NCBI GenBank assembly: GCA_903825645.1
Contig: CAIKBL010000069.1
Span: 55,247-119,246 of the forward strand
DNA from: an uncultured Pseudomonadota bacterium
GTDB lineage: Bacteria > Pseudomonadota > Gammaproteobacteria > Ga0077536
Direction of reading: 5' to 3'
Length of the DNA stretch: 64,000 bases
Shown: positions 37,865-47,670 of the stretch, piece after piece
How positions within the stretch are numbered: position 1 is the stretch's first letter
Layout of the letters: every line of letters starts with the position of its first letter
Translations under genes and position numbers: made by a program
Notes under the pieces: generated by a model
Told to the model about the DNA's origin: nothing
The model's input: only the letters and a program-made list of their open reading frames with translations
Database searches by the model: none

Positions 37865-39060
37865 GGCTGCTGGGTTTTTTTTTGCTGGCGCTGGCGCTGG
37901 CTGTCGGCATCGGTCAATTTCTCAGTCACGATCCCGGGCTTGTGACCGTTACCCGGAACGGCACTTCCGTTCGCATGAGTTTGGCGATCGCGCTGGTACT
38001 CGCGCTGCTGGCCGGCGTTGTCGCTTACGGGGTCTTATGGATGGTGTGGCGGGCACTCAACGCCCGCAACCGGTTCAGGCAATGGCGTGCAGCGCGCGCC
38101 CGGGACCGGAACCATACACGGCTCAGTGACGGTTTGTTGGCCTTGGCTGCCGGCGAGTATGTGCAAGCCGAACGTTTGCTCGCGGGCGCGCGGGGACCGC
38201 AGGCCACCGCGGCACATTACTTGGCGGCGGCGCAGGCGGCGCACGCGCAACAAGCGACAGGTCGCCGCGATCGTTATCTAGCTCGTGCGCGCGAAGTAGC
38301 GCCGGCCCACGCGTTCCCGCTTGCCCTTCAACAAGTCGAGATGCAGCTCGACTCCGGAGAGCTGCCGGCAGCCGACAGTGCACTGCGCGCGCTAGAGGAA
38401 ACTCGCGGCGGCCGCACGCAGGTTCTGGCATTACGTCATCGATATCTCACGGCGGCGCAGGCCTGGGATGACATCGCGGCTTTGCTGCCGCGCTTGAAAC
38501 GCGCCGGGGTTTACCCCGCTGCACGTCTGGTCGAACTAGAAGCAGAATGTGCGGCGCGTATTTTAGGGCGGCCCTATGCCGATCGTGATTCGCTCACCCA
38601 GGCGTGGGAGCGTTTGCCGAGATCGGTGCGGACGGAACCGGCGGTGGTTGCCGCCTTTGCACGGGTCCTGCTTGGCCAGAATGCGCAAGCGATCGCGGAG
38701 GCCATTTTGAGGAAAACGCTGACCACCCACTGGGAGCCTCGACTGGTATCGCTCTACGGTGAGTTGCAGGGACCCGTGGCCCGGGAGGCGCTTCGTCACG
38801 CCGAGCGTTGGCTTGCCGAGCGATCGGAAGATGCGGGTCTTCTGCTCACGCTGGGACGGTTGTGTCTTACTCTGGCGCTTTGGGGTAAGGCGCGCGCCTA
38901 CCTGGAGACGGCCTGTGCACGTGCGCCGAGCGCGCTTGCACATCGCGTGTTTGCCGAGGCGCTTGACGCGTTGGGCGAGTCCGCGGCCGCGGCGCACCAA
39001 CGGCAACTCGGACTCGAGATCGCAACGGCGCTCTTGAGTCCGGTCCTTCTGCCAGGCTGA
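37861..39060 (+). CDS. hemY: HemY-like membrane TPR protein
   Basis: 399 residues from a GTG that overlaps the hemX stop (GTGA). Two N-terminal membrane helices (about 3-18 and 40-62), then WRAARARDRNHTRLSDGLLALAAGEYVQAERLL and TPR-like helices to the end. This is the proteobacterial HemY family with no established enzyme activity; it is not the Bacillus protoporphyrinogen oxidase of the same name. A role in heme metabolism is inferred from the operon. Confidence 0.92.
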   Translation: MRLLGFFLLALALAVGIGQFLSHDPGLVTVTRNGTSVRMSLAIALVLALLAGVVAYGVLWMVWRALNARNRFRQWRAARARDRNHTRLSDGLLALAAGEYVQAERLLAGARGPQATAAHYLAAAQAAHAQQATGRRDRYLARAREVAPAHAFPLALQQVEMQLDSGELPAADSALRALEETRGGRTQVLALRHRYLTAAQAWDDIAALLPRLKRAGVYPAARLVELEAECAARILGRPYADRDSLTQAWERLPRSVRTEPAVVAAFARVLLGQNAQAIAEAILRKTLTTHWEPRLVSLYGELQGPVAREALRHAERWLAERSEDAGLLLTLGRLCLTLALWGKARAYLETACARAPSALAHRVFAEALDALGESAAAAHQRQLGLEIATALLSPVLLPG

Positions 39061-39082
39061 GTAGCCGCAGCCCGGTGCCTAG

Positions 39083-39739
39083 TCAACTCGGTAGGCTGCG
39101 CGCACTGCTTAGCCAGCGGAGAATAGGCGCCCAGCATTCCCGATCTGGCTCCGTTGCGGTGGGGGCGAATTCGAAAATGGACCCCCCCCTCTCGGCTGCC
39201 CGAAGATAATTCACACTTGATCGAAGGCGCGCCAAGAAGGGAAGTTTGCGACCGTCTGGTAGTTTCAGGTGTTCCAACTGTGCTTCCAACGCGGTCGTGG
39301 CTTGTGTGCCTTCCCGGGCCCGATTCGCAATCGTGGCGACTTTCGCTTTATGACGTTCGATCCCCTTTATCGTCGTGAGCTCCGCCATGAAACGTTCGGC
39401 CGCCCGCATATCGACCGGCGAAGGCACCACCGGGATAAGGATTGTCTGCGCCCGTTGGACCAGTGCGCTTAGCGCGTCGCCGTGGGTACCCGCCGGCGCG
39501 TCGATAATCATCACATCTACCCCGGGAGGGATGCGGAGTCCCTGATGGACGGCATCGATAGCCTTGATTTCGGGACGGTCGGTGTCACGCAGGGCGAGCC
39601 AATCTAGGCTGCTGCGCTGTACGTCCATATCGGCCAGAGCCACCCGTTGCCCGCGCACCGCATAATAACTCGCGAGGGTCGTGGCGAGTGTACTCTTCCC
39701 ACTCCCCCCTTTGGCGTTCAAGACCAGAATCGTCCGCAC
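39083..39739 (-). CDS. ParA/MinD-type partition ATPase
   Basis: 218 residues from a GTG at 39739, chosen for the near-perfect AGGAGG ribosome-binding site just upstream. A deviant Walker A with signature lysine (KGGSGKST, 10-17), the DMDVQRSSLDWL switch and MIIDAPAG Walker B are intact. No ParB or Noc neighbour is present, so it is probably an orphan ParA-like ATPase that positions some cellular cargo, not a replicon partition pair. It converges with hemY and is divergent from msbA. Confidence 0.88.
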   Translation of the reverse strand: MRTILVLNAKGGSGKSTLATTLASYYAVRGQRVALADMDVQRSSLDWLALRDTDRPEIKAIDAVHQGLRIPPGVDVMIIDAPAGTHGDALSALVQRAQTILIPVVPSPVDMRAAERFMAELTTIKGIERHKAKVATIANRAREGTQATTALEAQLEHLKLPDGRKLPFLARLRSSVNYLRAAERGGSIFEFAPTATEPDRECWAPILRWLSSARSLPS

Positions 39740-39902
39740 GATTGCCTCCTGCGTTACTCGACACCCCCGCAGTATAGCTCCGCCTTTTGGTCTGCGCTTG
39801 TGTTGCGCTAAAACTTCCCGATCAGGCCCGAAAAACAAGCCGGTAGCCACTCGGCCCGGCGTCGGAGATGCAAAAGGTTGGTCGGGCGGGCATAGTGGCG
39901 GG

Positions 39903-41666
39903 ATGAAAAAAATTCCGCGCTTCTCAGGGCCATTTTCGGCGCTCTATCTCCGGCTCATCCGTTATGCCCGACCCCACCGCACCGTATTCCTGGCCTCCCT
40001 GCTGGGGATGGTTGCGCTCGCGGCTACCGAATGGGTACTTCCCGCGCTGATGCGCCATCTCGTGGACGATGAGTTCGGCAAAACGGCGGGAGAATATTCG
40101 CTGCTCATCCCGCTGGCATTGGTGCTGTTGTTTCTGATCCGCGGGGTGCTCAATTACGTCGCGACTGTCGGACTTGCGTGGGTCGCACACCGAATAGTCC
40201 TAGATTTGCGGGAGACCATGTTTCGTAACCTCATCGCGCTTCCCGCCAGGTATTTTGATTTGCGCTCTGCGGGGGAAATCATCTCAAAATTTACCTTTGA
40301 TGCAACACAGGTCTCTCAGGCGACTACGCATTGTCTCACCGTGATGGTCAAAGACTCGGCGATGATCGTCGCGTTGCTGGTCTATATGGTCTACCTGAAT
40401 CCGCTGCTCGCGACCTTCCTTATGTTGCTCGCCCCACCTATCGGGTGGGTGATTACGAAGGTCTCCGGACGCATTCGTGATATGAGTCGCCGGTTGCAGG
40501 GCTCAATGGGCGAACTCAATGCCGTGCTTGATGAGGCGCTAGGTGGTCAGCGGGACATCAAGGTTTTCAACGGACAAGCCTATGAATCCGCGCGTTTCCG
40601 GCGGGCGGCGAACGCGGCCCGGAAATTTCAGATGAAAGTAGTCGGTACTAACGCCGCCACCGATCCCATCGTCCAGTCGCTGATCGCGTTCGGCGTCGGC
40701 TTTATGATGGTATTGGCGCTACGTGAATCCGCAGACGGCGCCATGACACGAGGGGACTTCATTTCCTTTGTGACCGCAACCGCACTCCTGCTCTCGCCGG
40801 TCAAAAGACTCACGGGGATGAACGAATATCTACAACGAGGCGTTGCGGCAGCCGAAAGCATTTTCGCCCTAATGGACGAACCACCCGAGGCCTCCGGTGG
40901 GCATGCGCTCACCCATGTAGAGGGTACGTTGGAGTTTCGGAACGTCACTGCGGGCTATGGCGGCGAGCCTGTTCTGAAAGATTTTAGTTTGGTCGTTCAG
41001 GTCGGTGAATCGATCGCTATCGTAGGACCTTCTGGCAGTGGCAAGACCAGTCTCGTCAATCTGGTGCCGCGTTTTTATGAGCCGATGAGCGGCGCGCTGT
41101 TGTTGGATGGCGAGCCCCTGAAAAACATCGGTCTGTCATCCTTGCGCGCTCAAATAGCGTATGTTGGTCAGCAGGTTGTCCTATTCAACGACACCATCTA
41201 CAACAATATCGCGTATGGCGCATTGCGTGACGCGCCACGTGAACATGTTCTCGCGGCGGCCGAAGCGGCCTATGTCACCGAGTTTGTTGACGCTTTCCCG
41301 GAAGGCTTTGATACCGAAGTCGGCGATAATGGGGTACGGTTATCTGGCGGTCAGCGGCAACGTCTTGCGATTGCCCGCGCGCTGCTCAAGAACGCCCCTA
41401 TCCTCATTCTCGACGAAGCGACTTCGGCTCTCGACGCGGAGTCGGAACGGCGCATTCAACAGGCGCTTGGGGTGCTGAGGAGGGGTCGGACCTGTCTAAT
41501 CATTGCCCATCGATTGTCTACTATCGAAGGGGTCGATCGGGTCGTAGTTTTGGAAGATGGGTGCTTAATGGAGACGGGCGCGCATAGCACGCTGCTGGCG
41601 CAGAAGGGCCTCTATGCACGCCTTTACGCCTTACAGCACGCCTCTGAGGCCATTGTCGCGGCTTAA
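39903..41666 (+). CDS. msbA: lipid A export ABC transporter MsbA
   Basis: 587 residues from the ATG at 39903 (MKKIPRFSGPFSALYLRLIRY), normal for MsbA. An N-terminal six-helix membrane domain is followed by an ATPase domain with Walker A GPSGSGKT, signature LSGGQRQR, Walker B ILILDEATSALD and the H-loop AHRLSTI. It should flip lipid A-core across the inner membrane as a homodimer. lpxK, its usual partner gene, is not next to it. Confidence 0.92.
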   Translation: MKKIPRFSGPFSALYLRLIRYARPHRTVFLASLLGMVALAATEWVLPALMRHLVDDEFGKTAGEYSLLIPLALVLLFLIRGVLNYVATVGLAWVAHRIVLDLRETMFRNLIALPARYFDLRSAGEIISKFTFDATQVSQATTHCLTVMVKDSAMIVALLVYMVYLNPLLATFLMLLAPPIGWVITKVSGRIRDMSRRLQGSMGELNAVLDEALGGQRDIKVFNGQAYESARFRRAANAARKFQMKVVGTNAATDPIVQSLIAFGVGFMMVLALRESADGAMTRGDFISFVTATALLLSPVKRLTGMNEYLQRGVAAAESIFALMDEPPEASGGHALTHVEGTLEFRNVTAGYGGEPVLKDFSLVVQVGESIAIVGPSGSGKTSLVNLVPRFYEPMSGALLLDGEPLKNIGLSSLRAQIAYVGQQVVLFNDTIYNNIAYGALRDAPREHVLAAAEAAYVTEFVDAFPEGFDTEVGDNGVRLSGGQRQRLAIARALLKNAPILILDEATSALDAESERRIQQALGVLRRGRTCLIIAHRLSTIEGVDRVVVLEDGCLMETGAHSTLLAQKGLYARLYALQHASEAIVAA

Positions 41667-41705
41667 ACTATACGTCATGGCGCGTACCGATGATCGGAGG
41701 ATGCG

Positions 41706-42553
41706 ATGGAATTCGGTCTAGTCATTTTCCCTACCGACGAGACTATTTCGCCGATCGAACTCGTGGTGGCTGCCGAAACCCACGGCTTCGAATTCCTCTG
41801 GTTCCCTGAACACAGCCATATCCCGATCAGCCGCGAGACGCCATGGGGTGGTGTCAAGGGCATGCCGGAACTTCCGGAAGAATATAAACGTACCCTCGAT
41901 CAGTTCGTGAAGCTCGCTGCCTGTGCGTCGGTTGGTCTACGTATCAAGCTCGGGCCCGGGATCACGCTCGTCGCCCAGCGTGATCCCGGGTGGCTTGCCA
42001 AGGAAGTTGCCAGCCTGGATTATCTTTCGGGGGGCGGGTCTTGTTTGGAATCGGTTATGGTTGGAATCGTGAAGTGCTGCGCCAGCACGGGATTGCTTTT
42101 CAGGACCGACGCGCAATCCTGCGCGAGAAGATCCTCCTCATCAAGGCGCTTTGGACCCAATAGGAAGCAAGTTTTCACGGCAAACACATCCATTTTGAGA
42201 AGAGCCGGGCGTGGCCAAAACCCGTTCAGAAGCCCCCCCCCAGCATCATGGGGGCTGCTGCCGGCCCCAAAAATTACGCAGACATCGTCGAATTTTTTGA
42301 CGGCTGGATGCCGGTCGGCGGGCTCCATGATTTTGAAGGTTGCTTACTGGGACTTCGTGAGGCCTGCGTTACCGCCCGGCGCGATCCGGATAGCCTCGAG
42401 TTGACTTTATTTCTCTCGCTTGGATTCGAGCCTGCGAACCTCTCAGCTTATGCGAAAGCGGGCGTTAAGCGCATTGTTCTGCCGTTGCCGTCGAAATCGG
42501 CCAGCATCGTCTTGCCTCTGCTCGTCAATTACGCGCGTTACCTGCCCGCCTAA
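41706..42553 (+). pseudogene. luciferase-like (F420-type) oxidoreductase, frameshifted and nonsense-mutated
   Basis: The first ~108 codons (MEFGLVIFPTDETISPIELVVAAE, WFPEHSHIPISRETPW, LAKEVASLDYLSGG) are an intact LLM N-terminus. At a G-run (42029-42034) the frame is lost; in the shifted frame the protein continues as VLFGIGYGWNREVLRQHG. A TAG at 42161-42163 interrupts that frame, after which it reads on through KPVQKPPPSIM and NYADIVEFFDGWMPVGG to the stop at 42553. One frameshift and one nonsense codon in an otherwise well-preserved gene indicate recent inactivation, or less likely sequencing error at the homopolymer. It resembles the TIGR03619-like F420 group. Confidence 0.85.
41955..41990. 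repeat. 14-bp perfect inverted repeat inside the broken LLM gene
   Basis: Arms CCCGGGATCACGCT and AGCGTGATCCCGGG flank an 8-nt spacer, inside the codons for ITLVAQRDPGW. It probably arises by chance from the coding sequence but would form a very stable hairpin. Confidence 0.6.
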
Positions 42554-42653
42554 CCGAGCACGCGCCGGCGAGGGTAGGTGTTTCTCATTCCCGACGCCGC
42601 TGAAACGAAAAGAAAAAAACCCAAAATGATTCCTCAACGGCCGCTTATGATCC

Positions 42654-44486
42654 ATGCCTGAATCTCCACAGACGCCCTCGTTGACGCCCCCAATAGCGGA
42701 GACCGTTGATCCCGTCTCCCACATGCCCGGCGCACGGAGTGATTTCGCGGTCGTGACCGAATTATTGCCGTGGCTGCGGCCGTTTACGGGCCGTATCGTG
42801 CTCGCGCTGTTCCTGATCTTTGCAGCGAAGCTCGTCAATCTCTATGTGCCTCTAGCACTAAAGCAACTGGTCGATCGGTTGAATATCGCGCCCGGTTTGC
42901 GTCTGCTGCCGCTCACATTGCTGCTGTCCTATGGTAGCTCGCGAGTCGCTGTCACGCTGTTTACCGAGCTGCGACAAATTGTTTCTGCGCGGGTGATGGC
43001 GCGTGCCTCACGCGAAATCACTTTGCGAGTATTCCGTCATTTGCACGGCCTCAGTCTCAAGTTCCACCTGGCAAGGCGCACGGGGGGGGTCGCCCGTGAC
43101 ATCGAGCGAGGTGGCGCCGCTATTGCCGACCTACTCGATTGGAGCTTGTATTCTATTATCCCGACAGGCCTAGAAGTCCTGCTGGTCACGGTTGTTCTGG
43201 TCTGGGCTTATGACTGGGGCTTTGCGCTGATCACTCTCGTTACCTTGGTGGCGTATGCGGTGTGGACGATTGCCATCACGGAGTGGCGGACACAGTTTTA
43301 CCGTGCGGCCCTAGAGGCGAATACCTACGCCAATGAACGCGCCGTAGATTCGTTGTTGAATTATGAGACTGTTAAGTATTTCAATAATGAAGCACACGAA
43401 GCGCGTCGCTACGATGACAACCTGCGGCATCTTGAAAACGCGCAAGTCAAAGCGACGACCACGCTGGCCGTGCTCAATCTAGGACAGACAGCAGTGGTCG
43501 CCGTTGGCGTCACTGCGATGATGTGGCGCGCCGCACTCGGAGTGGTGGCGGGGCGACTCACCATTGGCGATCTGGTGCTCGTTAATGCGTACCTCTTACA
43601 ACTATCGGCGCCGCTTTTTCTGCTGGGAATGATGTATCGAGAGGTGAAACAAGCCTTGACGAACATGGAGCGCCTGTTCGGTCTTCTCGATGAGCGACAG
43701 GACGTGGCGGACGTTATAGAGGCCCGAGTCTTGAGCGCAACGCAACCCCGCGTATGTTTTGAAAATGTACATTTTGGGTATGACACACGCCGCGAAATTC
43801 TGCGCGGAATTAGTTTCGAAATTCCGCCCGGGGGAACCGTCGCAGTGGTGGGCCATTCGGGCGCAGGCAAGTCAACGCTTGCCCGGCTCCTCTATCGGTT
43901 CTACGACGTAACGAGCGGACGCATCACTATCGATGGCGTGGACCTGCGGACCTTCACGCAGGCGTCCTTGCGTGGAGCGATCGCGATCGTGCCGCAGGAC
44001 ACTGTTTTGTTTAACGACAATATTTTTTACAACATCCAGTATGGTCGTCCACAGGCCGACCGTGAAGCGGTAGAAGCGGCCGCCAGTGCCGCCCACATCC
44101 ACGAGTTTATCCGTGGGTTACCGGACGGTTACGCAACCGAGGTCGGTGAGCGCGGCTTGAAACTTTCCGGGGGTGAAAAGCAACGGGTCGCCATCGCCCG
44201 TGCCTTACTCAAGAATCCCGCGATCCTGATCTTCGACGAGGCGACTTCGGCGCTTGACTCCAAGTCCGAGAAAGCCATCCAGACCGAACTCGAACGTATC
44301 CAGGAAGGCCATACCACACTCATCATTGCGCACCGCCTCTCATCCGTTATGAACGCTGATCGGATCCTCGTCATGGACGACGGCGCCGTCGTGGAAAGTG
44401 GCGCCCACGGGGCACTACTCGCACAGGAAGGGCTTTATGCGCAAATGTGGCTGCTCCAGCAGCAGGAGGCGGAAGCCTCGTCCTAG
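42654..44486 (+). CDS. ATM1-type ABC exporter
   Basis: 610 residues: a membrane domain with six helices (about 45-340) fused to an ATPase domain (GHSGAGKST, LSGGEKQR, ILIFDEATSALD). The markers DSLLNYETVKYFNNE and ALDSKSEKAIQTELE are typical of the ATM1/ABCB7/HMT1 branch, which exports glutathione-bound metals or persulfides. gshB elsewhere in the window would supply the glutathione. In operon direction with the following genes but 160 bases away. Confidence 0.88.
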   Translation: MPESPQTPSLTPPIAETVDPVSHMPGARSDFAVVTELLPWLRPFTGRIVLALFLIFAAKLVNLYVPLALKQLVDRLNIAPGLRLLPLTLLLSYGSSRVAVTLFTELRQIVSARVMARASREITLRVFRHLHGLSLKFHLARRTGGVARDIERGGAAIADLLDWSLYSIIPTGLEVLLVTVVLVWAYDWGFALITLVTLVAYAVWTIAITEWRTQFYRAALEANTYANERAVDSLLNYETVKYFNNEAHEARRYDDNLRHLENAQVKATTTLAVLNLGQTAVVAVGVTAMMWRAALGVVAGRLTIGDLVLVNAYLLQLSAPLFLLGMMYREVKQALTNMERLFGLLDERQDVADVIEARVLSATQPRVCFENVHFGYDTRREILRGISFEIPPGGTVAVVGHSGAGKSTLARLLYRFYDVTSGRITIDGVDLRTFTQASLRGAIAIVPQDTVLFNDNIFYNIQYGRPQADREAVEAAASAAHIHEFIRGLPDGYATEVGERGLKLSGGEKQRVAIARALLKNPAILIFDEATSALDSKSEKAIQTELERIQEGHTTLIIAHRLSSVMNADRILVMDDGAVVESGAHGALLAQEGLYAQMWLLQQQEAEASS

Positions 44487-44649
44487 TTAGCGGTCTCCGA
44501 TACGCGCTGCCTATTGACTCCGGCAGCGGCTAAAAATAGTGTTCGTCGCTAATTGCGTGACGCGTTCTGACCGCGAGCGAGATTTAAATGCCGCGTCGCA
44601 GCAGTTGATGCTTCCAATCGGGCGCAATCCCAAAACAGGAACTCCGGGC

Positions 44650-45750
44650 ATGAAAAACGGTTACATGATGATGATGGCCAACCTCCACGAAGGGGTGTCC
44701 GACGCCGAAATGATTCGGGAAGAAATGCGGCTCGCCGAACTCGCTGAGGAGGTCGGTTATGACGCCATCTGGTGTGCAGAGCACCATTTCGAAACCTATT
44801 CTATGGCGGTCGACAACATCCAGATCCTGACTTGGCTGGCGGCTAGGACAAAAAAGATCATGCTCGGCAGCGCCGCCCTGATTTTGCCGTGGTGGACGCA
44901 GCCCATCAGGCTGGCAGAGAAAATTTCGATGCTGGATGCGATGTCCAATGGTCGTTATCTGGTGGGGTTCGGACGGGGACTCTCGCGAAACGAGTTCGAG
45001 TCTTTTGGGATACCGATGGAGGAAACCCGCGCGCGCTTCGATGAGTCCGCGCGCATGCTCATCGAGGCACTTGACACCGGTTTCATTCAGGGCGATGGCC
45101 CATATTTTCCGCAGAAACGCACGGAAATTAAGCCCAAGCCCCTGCAGTCCCTGAAAGATCGACTCTACGCGGTGACCATGTCACCGGATTCTGCCCAAAT
45201 CGTGGGGGATCTGGGTGCGCGCATGATGTGTTTTGTGCAGTTTTCGATGGACAAACATCTGCCGAACTTCATGCTCTATCGAAATGCCTATCAGCAAAAG
45301 CACGGCTGCGCGGCGCCGCCGCCGCTCCTGCTCGATTTCTCCTATTGCGATAAGGATGCTGCGCGGGCGGAAGCCTTGGTGCGAAAACATCTTGCGGCGA
45401 ACTATCTTTCAATCCTTCGGCACTATGAGTTCATGCAGGATTATCACAAGGATATCAAAGGGTATGAAGCCTATGGTGATGCCGCAAAGTTATTAAATTC
45501 GCTCGGGCTTGAAGGGGCAGTCGAGGATTACATTGCCCATCAGGCATGGGGAACGCCCCAGCAAATCTTGGACAAGCTTTCCGCTCGTCGTGCCCTTATC
45601 GGTCATTATGAATGGAGTTCAATCGTCAGTTACGGTGGCTTGCCCTTTGATAAGGTGGAACAAAGCATGCGGCTACTTGGTCGAGAGGTCCTGCCCGAGC
45701 TTCGCCAATGGGAAGCAGAAACGACTGTACAACAGGCAGCGGTAGCCTGA
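44650..45750 (+). CDS. luciferase-like flavin-dependent oxidoreductase
   Basis: 366 residues from the ATG at 44650 (MKNGYMMMMANLHEG); the frame is open to 44539. LLM features: AEEVGYDAIWCAEHHFETYSM, and LDAMSNGRYLVGFGRGLSRNEF. It is the first gene of a plus-strand cluster (LLM, P450, cupin, thiolase, OB-fold, flavin oxidoreductase) that looks catabolic. The substrate is unknown. Confidence 0.85.
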   Translation: MKNGYMMMMANLHEGVSDAEMIREEMRLAELAEEVGYDAIWCAEHHFETYSMAVDNIQILTWLAARTKKIMLGSAALILPWWTQPIRLAEKISMLDAMSNGRYLVGFGRGLSRNEFESFGIPMEETRARFDESARMLIEALDTGFIQGDGPYFPQKRTEIKPKPLQSLKDRLYAVTMSPDSAQIVGDLGARMMCFVQFSMDKHLPNFMLYRNAYQQKHGCAAPPPLLLDFSYCDKDAARAEALVRKHLAANYLSILRHYEFMQDYHKDIKGYEAYGDAAKLLNSLGLEGAVEDYIAHQAWGTPQQILDKLSARRALIGHYEWSSIVSYGGLPFDKVEQSMRLLGREVLPELRQWEAETTVQQAAVA

Positions 45751-45766
45751 TCGAGAATACGATCTC

Positions 45767-47002
45767 ATGTTCGGGCTTTCTACTCCCCCGTTACCGGCGC
45801 TCGATCTCATGGCGCCGGAAGCCATCAGCGATCCGCAGGGTTATTTTGCCGAGCTGCGAATGCGGCAACCGGTGTATTGGGATCCGCGCTATCGTTCGTG
45901 GTTGATTACGAGCTACCAGCACACCGCGGAAGCGCTGCGCGATGAACGATTCTCCTCCGATCGTATCGATCCCTACATTCGCAAAAAATTGTCTGGACCC
46001 GAGACCGATCCGCTGGTGCGCCAAGCGTTCGAGGTTCTGAGTGGCTGGATGGTTTTCAAGGAAGAGCCCGCGCACGCCCGCTTGCGCCGCTTGTGCACCC
46101 TCGCTTTTACGCCACAGTCGATCAACGCGTTACGCGCACGCGTCGAGAGTCTCTGCACAGAGTTACTGGACGCGATCCCGTCGAGCTACGAATTTGATTT
46201 GATTACGCAGGTTGCTGCGCCGTTGCCCTCGATAGTCATCGCTGAGATGTTGGGCGTGCCAGTGGCCGATCGGGCCAATTTCGAACGTTGGACTGCCCTC
46301 GTGTCTCCACTGGTCTCTACAGGTCTCGACGATCCGACCCGCTACGGTAGCGTGGCGAGTGGTATGGCCTCGCTGGTGGAGTATTTTACCGGTCTTTTTG
46401 CGCGATATCGGGAAGCGCCTGCCGACAACCTCATCTCGGCACTCCTGCGCGCTGCGGAGGACGAAGATGCGTTGTCCGAAGCAGAGCTCATGGCCACCTG
46501 TACGCTGATGCTCTTCGGTGGTCATGAAACGACCGCCAATTTCATTGCTAACGGCGTTCTCGCCTTGTTGCGTCATCCAGACCAGTTAGCCATGGTGCGC
46601 CACGATCAGGTAGACATGAAGCACGCGCTTGAGGAGTTTATGCGCTATGACGGTCCGGGCAAGACGGTCGTCCGTGTGGCGCGGGAAGACTTCGAATTTG
46701 CCGGGCATTCGATCAAGGCGGGGCAGCGTATATTTTTAATCCTTTCGGTCGCTAATCGAGATCCTGCTATCTTCGAAGATCCGGAACGTCTGAAACTCGA
46801 TCGGGGACAAGTACGCCATCTCGGGTTCGGGTCTGGGAGCCACTTTTGTCTAGGCGCCCCCTTGGCGCGCCTAGAGACGGGGATCGCCATCCCACAAATC
46901 GTGAAACGTTTTCCTGGACTGCGTTTGGCCCAGGGTCCCCTCAAATGGTTGCCGTTCCTGGGGACCCGCGGTCTGCGCGAATTGCGCCTGCTGGCGAGTT
47001 GA
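45767..47002 (+). CDS. cytochrome P450
   Basis: 411 residues, a soluble bacterial P450. The I-helix oxygen-activation motif GGHETT, the K-helix region (EEFMRYDGPG in place of ExxR context) and the heme-ligand loop FGSGSHFCLGAPLAR with Cys361 are all present. Redox partners (ferredoxin and reductase) are not adjacent. It is 16 bases after the LLM gene, so co-transcription is likely. Its job is presumably hydroxylation of the same substrate class. Confidence 0.94.
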   Translation: MFGLSTPPLPALDLMAPEAISDPQGYFAELRMRQPVYWDPRYRSWLITSYQHTAEALRDERFSSDRIDPYIRKKLSGPETDPLVRQAFEVLSGWMVFKEEPAHARLRRLCTLAFTPQSINALRARVESLCTELLDAIPSSYEFDLITQVAAPLPSIVIAEMLGVPVADRANFERWTALVSPLVSTGLDDPTRYGSVASGMASLVEYFTGLFARYREAPADNLISALLRAAEDEDALSEAELMATCTLMLFGGHETTANFIANGVLALLRHPDQLAMVRHDQVDMKHALEEFMRYDGPGKTVVRVAREDFEFAGHSIKAGQRIFLILSVANRDPAIFEDPERLKLDRGQVRHLGFGSGSHFCLGAPLARLETGIAIPQIVKRFPGLRLAQGPLKWLPFLGTRGLRELRLLAS

Positions 47003-47071
47003 TCAAAATATGGAAACCGCTTCCGGAGCGGTGTCTGCACAGCGTCTAATAGCGCATGAGGAGTAACATCG

Positions 47072-47608
47072 ATGTCGACGTTCAGGCGCGTAGTGACCGG
47101 CCATGCCGCTAACGGAAAATCCATCGTGGCGAGTGACACGACAGTGGCAGGCGTGGGGGTCCCGGGCTTGCCGGGCGTTTCACTGACCACCCTCTGGGGC
47201 GCCGACACGGCCTTGAATTATCCCGATGCGGGCACGGAGCCGGTGCATCCTAGTTGGTTCCCGCCCATTGGGGGTGTGCGTTTTTTTGAGTTTATCCTGG
47301 CTCCTGATAGCACACCACCAGATACGAGCATGAGTGCGGAAGAGATCACGACCGCGGCTAACGCCCTGTTTCCGGGACTCCTTTCGCATTTCACCGAGGA
47401 CGATCCCGGCATGCATCGCTCCGCGACGATGGACACGTTGTATGTCGTTTCTGGGCGCTGTGTCCTCGAACTGGATGACGGTTCGCGCACGGCGCTCGCG
47501 GCCGGTGATGTGATTGTACAAAGTGGCACATTGCATCGATGGAAGAACCCTTGGGAAGAACCTTGCCGGATCATCGGCGCGTTGGTCGGCGCTAACCTGA
47601 AAAAGTAG
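47072..47608 (+). CDS. cupin-domain protein
   Basis: 178 residues. The double-stranded beta-helix core is in the C-terminal half: MDTLYVVSGRCVLELDDG (motif one) and GDVIVQSGTLHRWKNP (motif two, His ligand). The first metal-ligand motif is only partial (MHRSATMDTLYV). It may bind small acids or act as an isomerase or dioxygenase; the exact activity is unknown. It ends in a clear terminator, so the first sub-operon closes here. Confidence 0.82.
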   Translation: MSTFRRVVTGHAANGKSIVASDTTVAGVGVPGLPGVSLTTLWGADTALNYPDAGTEPVHPSWFPPIGGVRFFEFILAPDSTPPDTSMSAEEITTAANALFPGLLSHFTEDDPGMHRSATMDTLYVVSGRCVLELDDGSRTALAAGDVIVQSGTLHRWKNPWEEPCRIIGALVGANLKK

Positions 47609-47611
47609 TCG

Positions 47612-47642
47612 CGCCGGACGGATCTCCGGCGGCTTTATTTTT
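47612..47642 (+). terminator. rho-independent terminator after the cupin gene
   Basis: Arms CGCCGGA and TCCGGCG around a 6-nt loop, followed by GCTTTATTTTT. This is a well-formed intrinsic terminator on the plus strand, so thiolase and downstream genes probably need their own promoter. Confidence 0.85.
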
Positions 47643-47670
47643 GCTGTCAGTCTATATAGAGGCTCAATTG

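Noticed and set aside
42161..42163. TAG in the LLM gene as a recoded (pyrrolysine-like) codon
   Set aside because: The same gene also has a frameshift, and no pyrrolysine machinery is seen; decay explains both.
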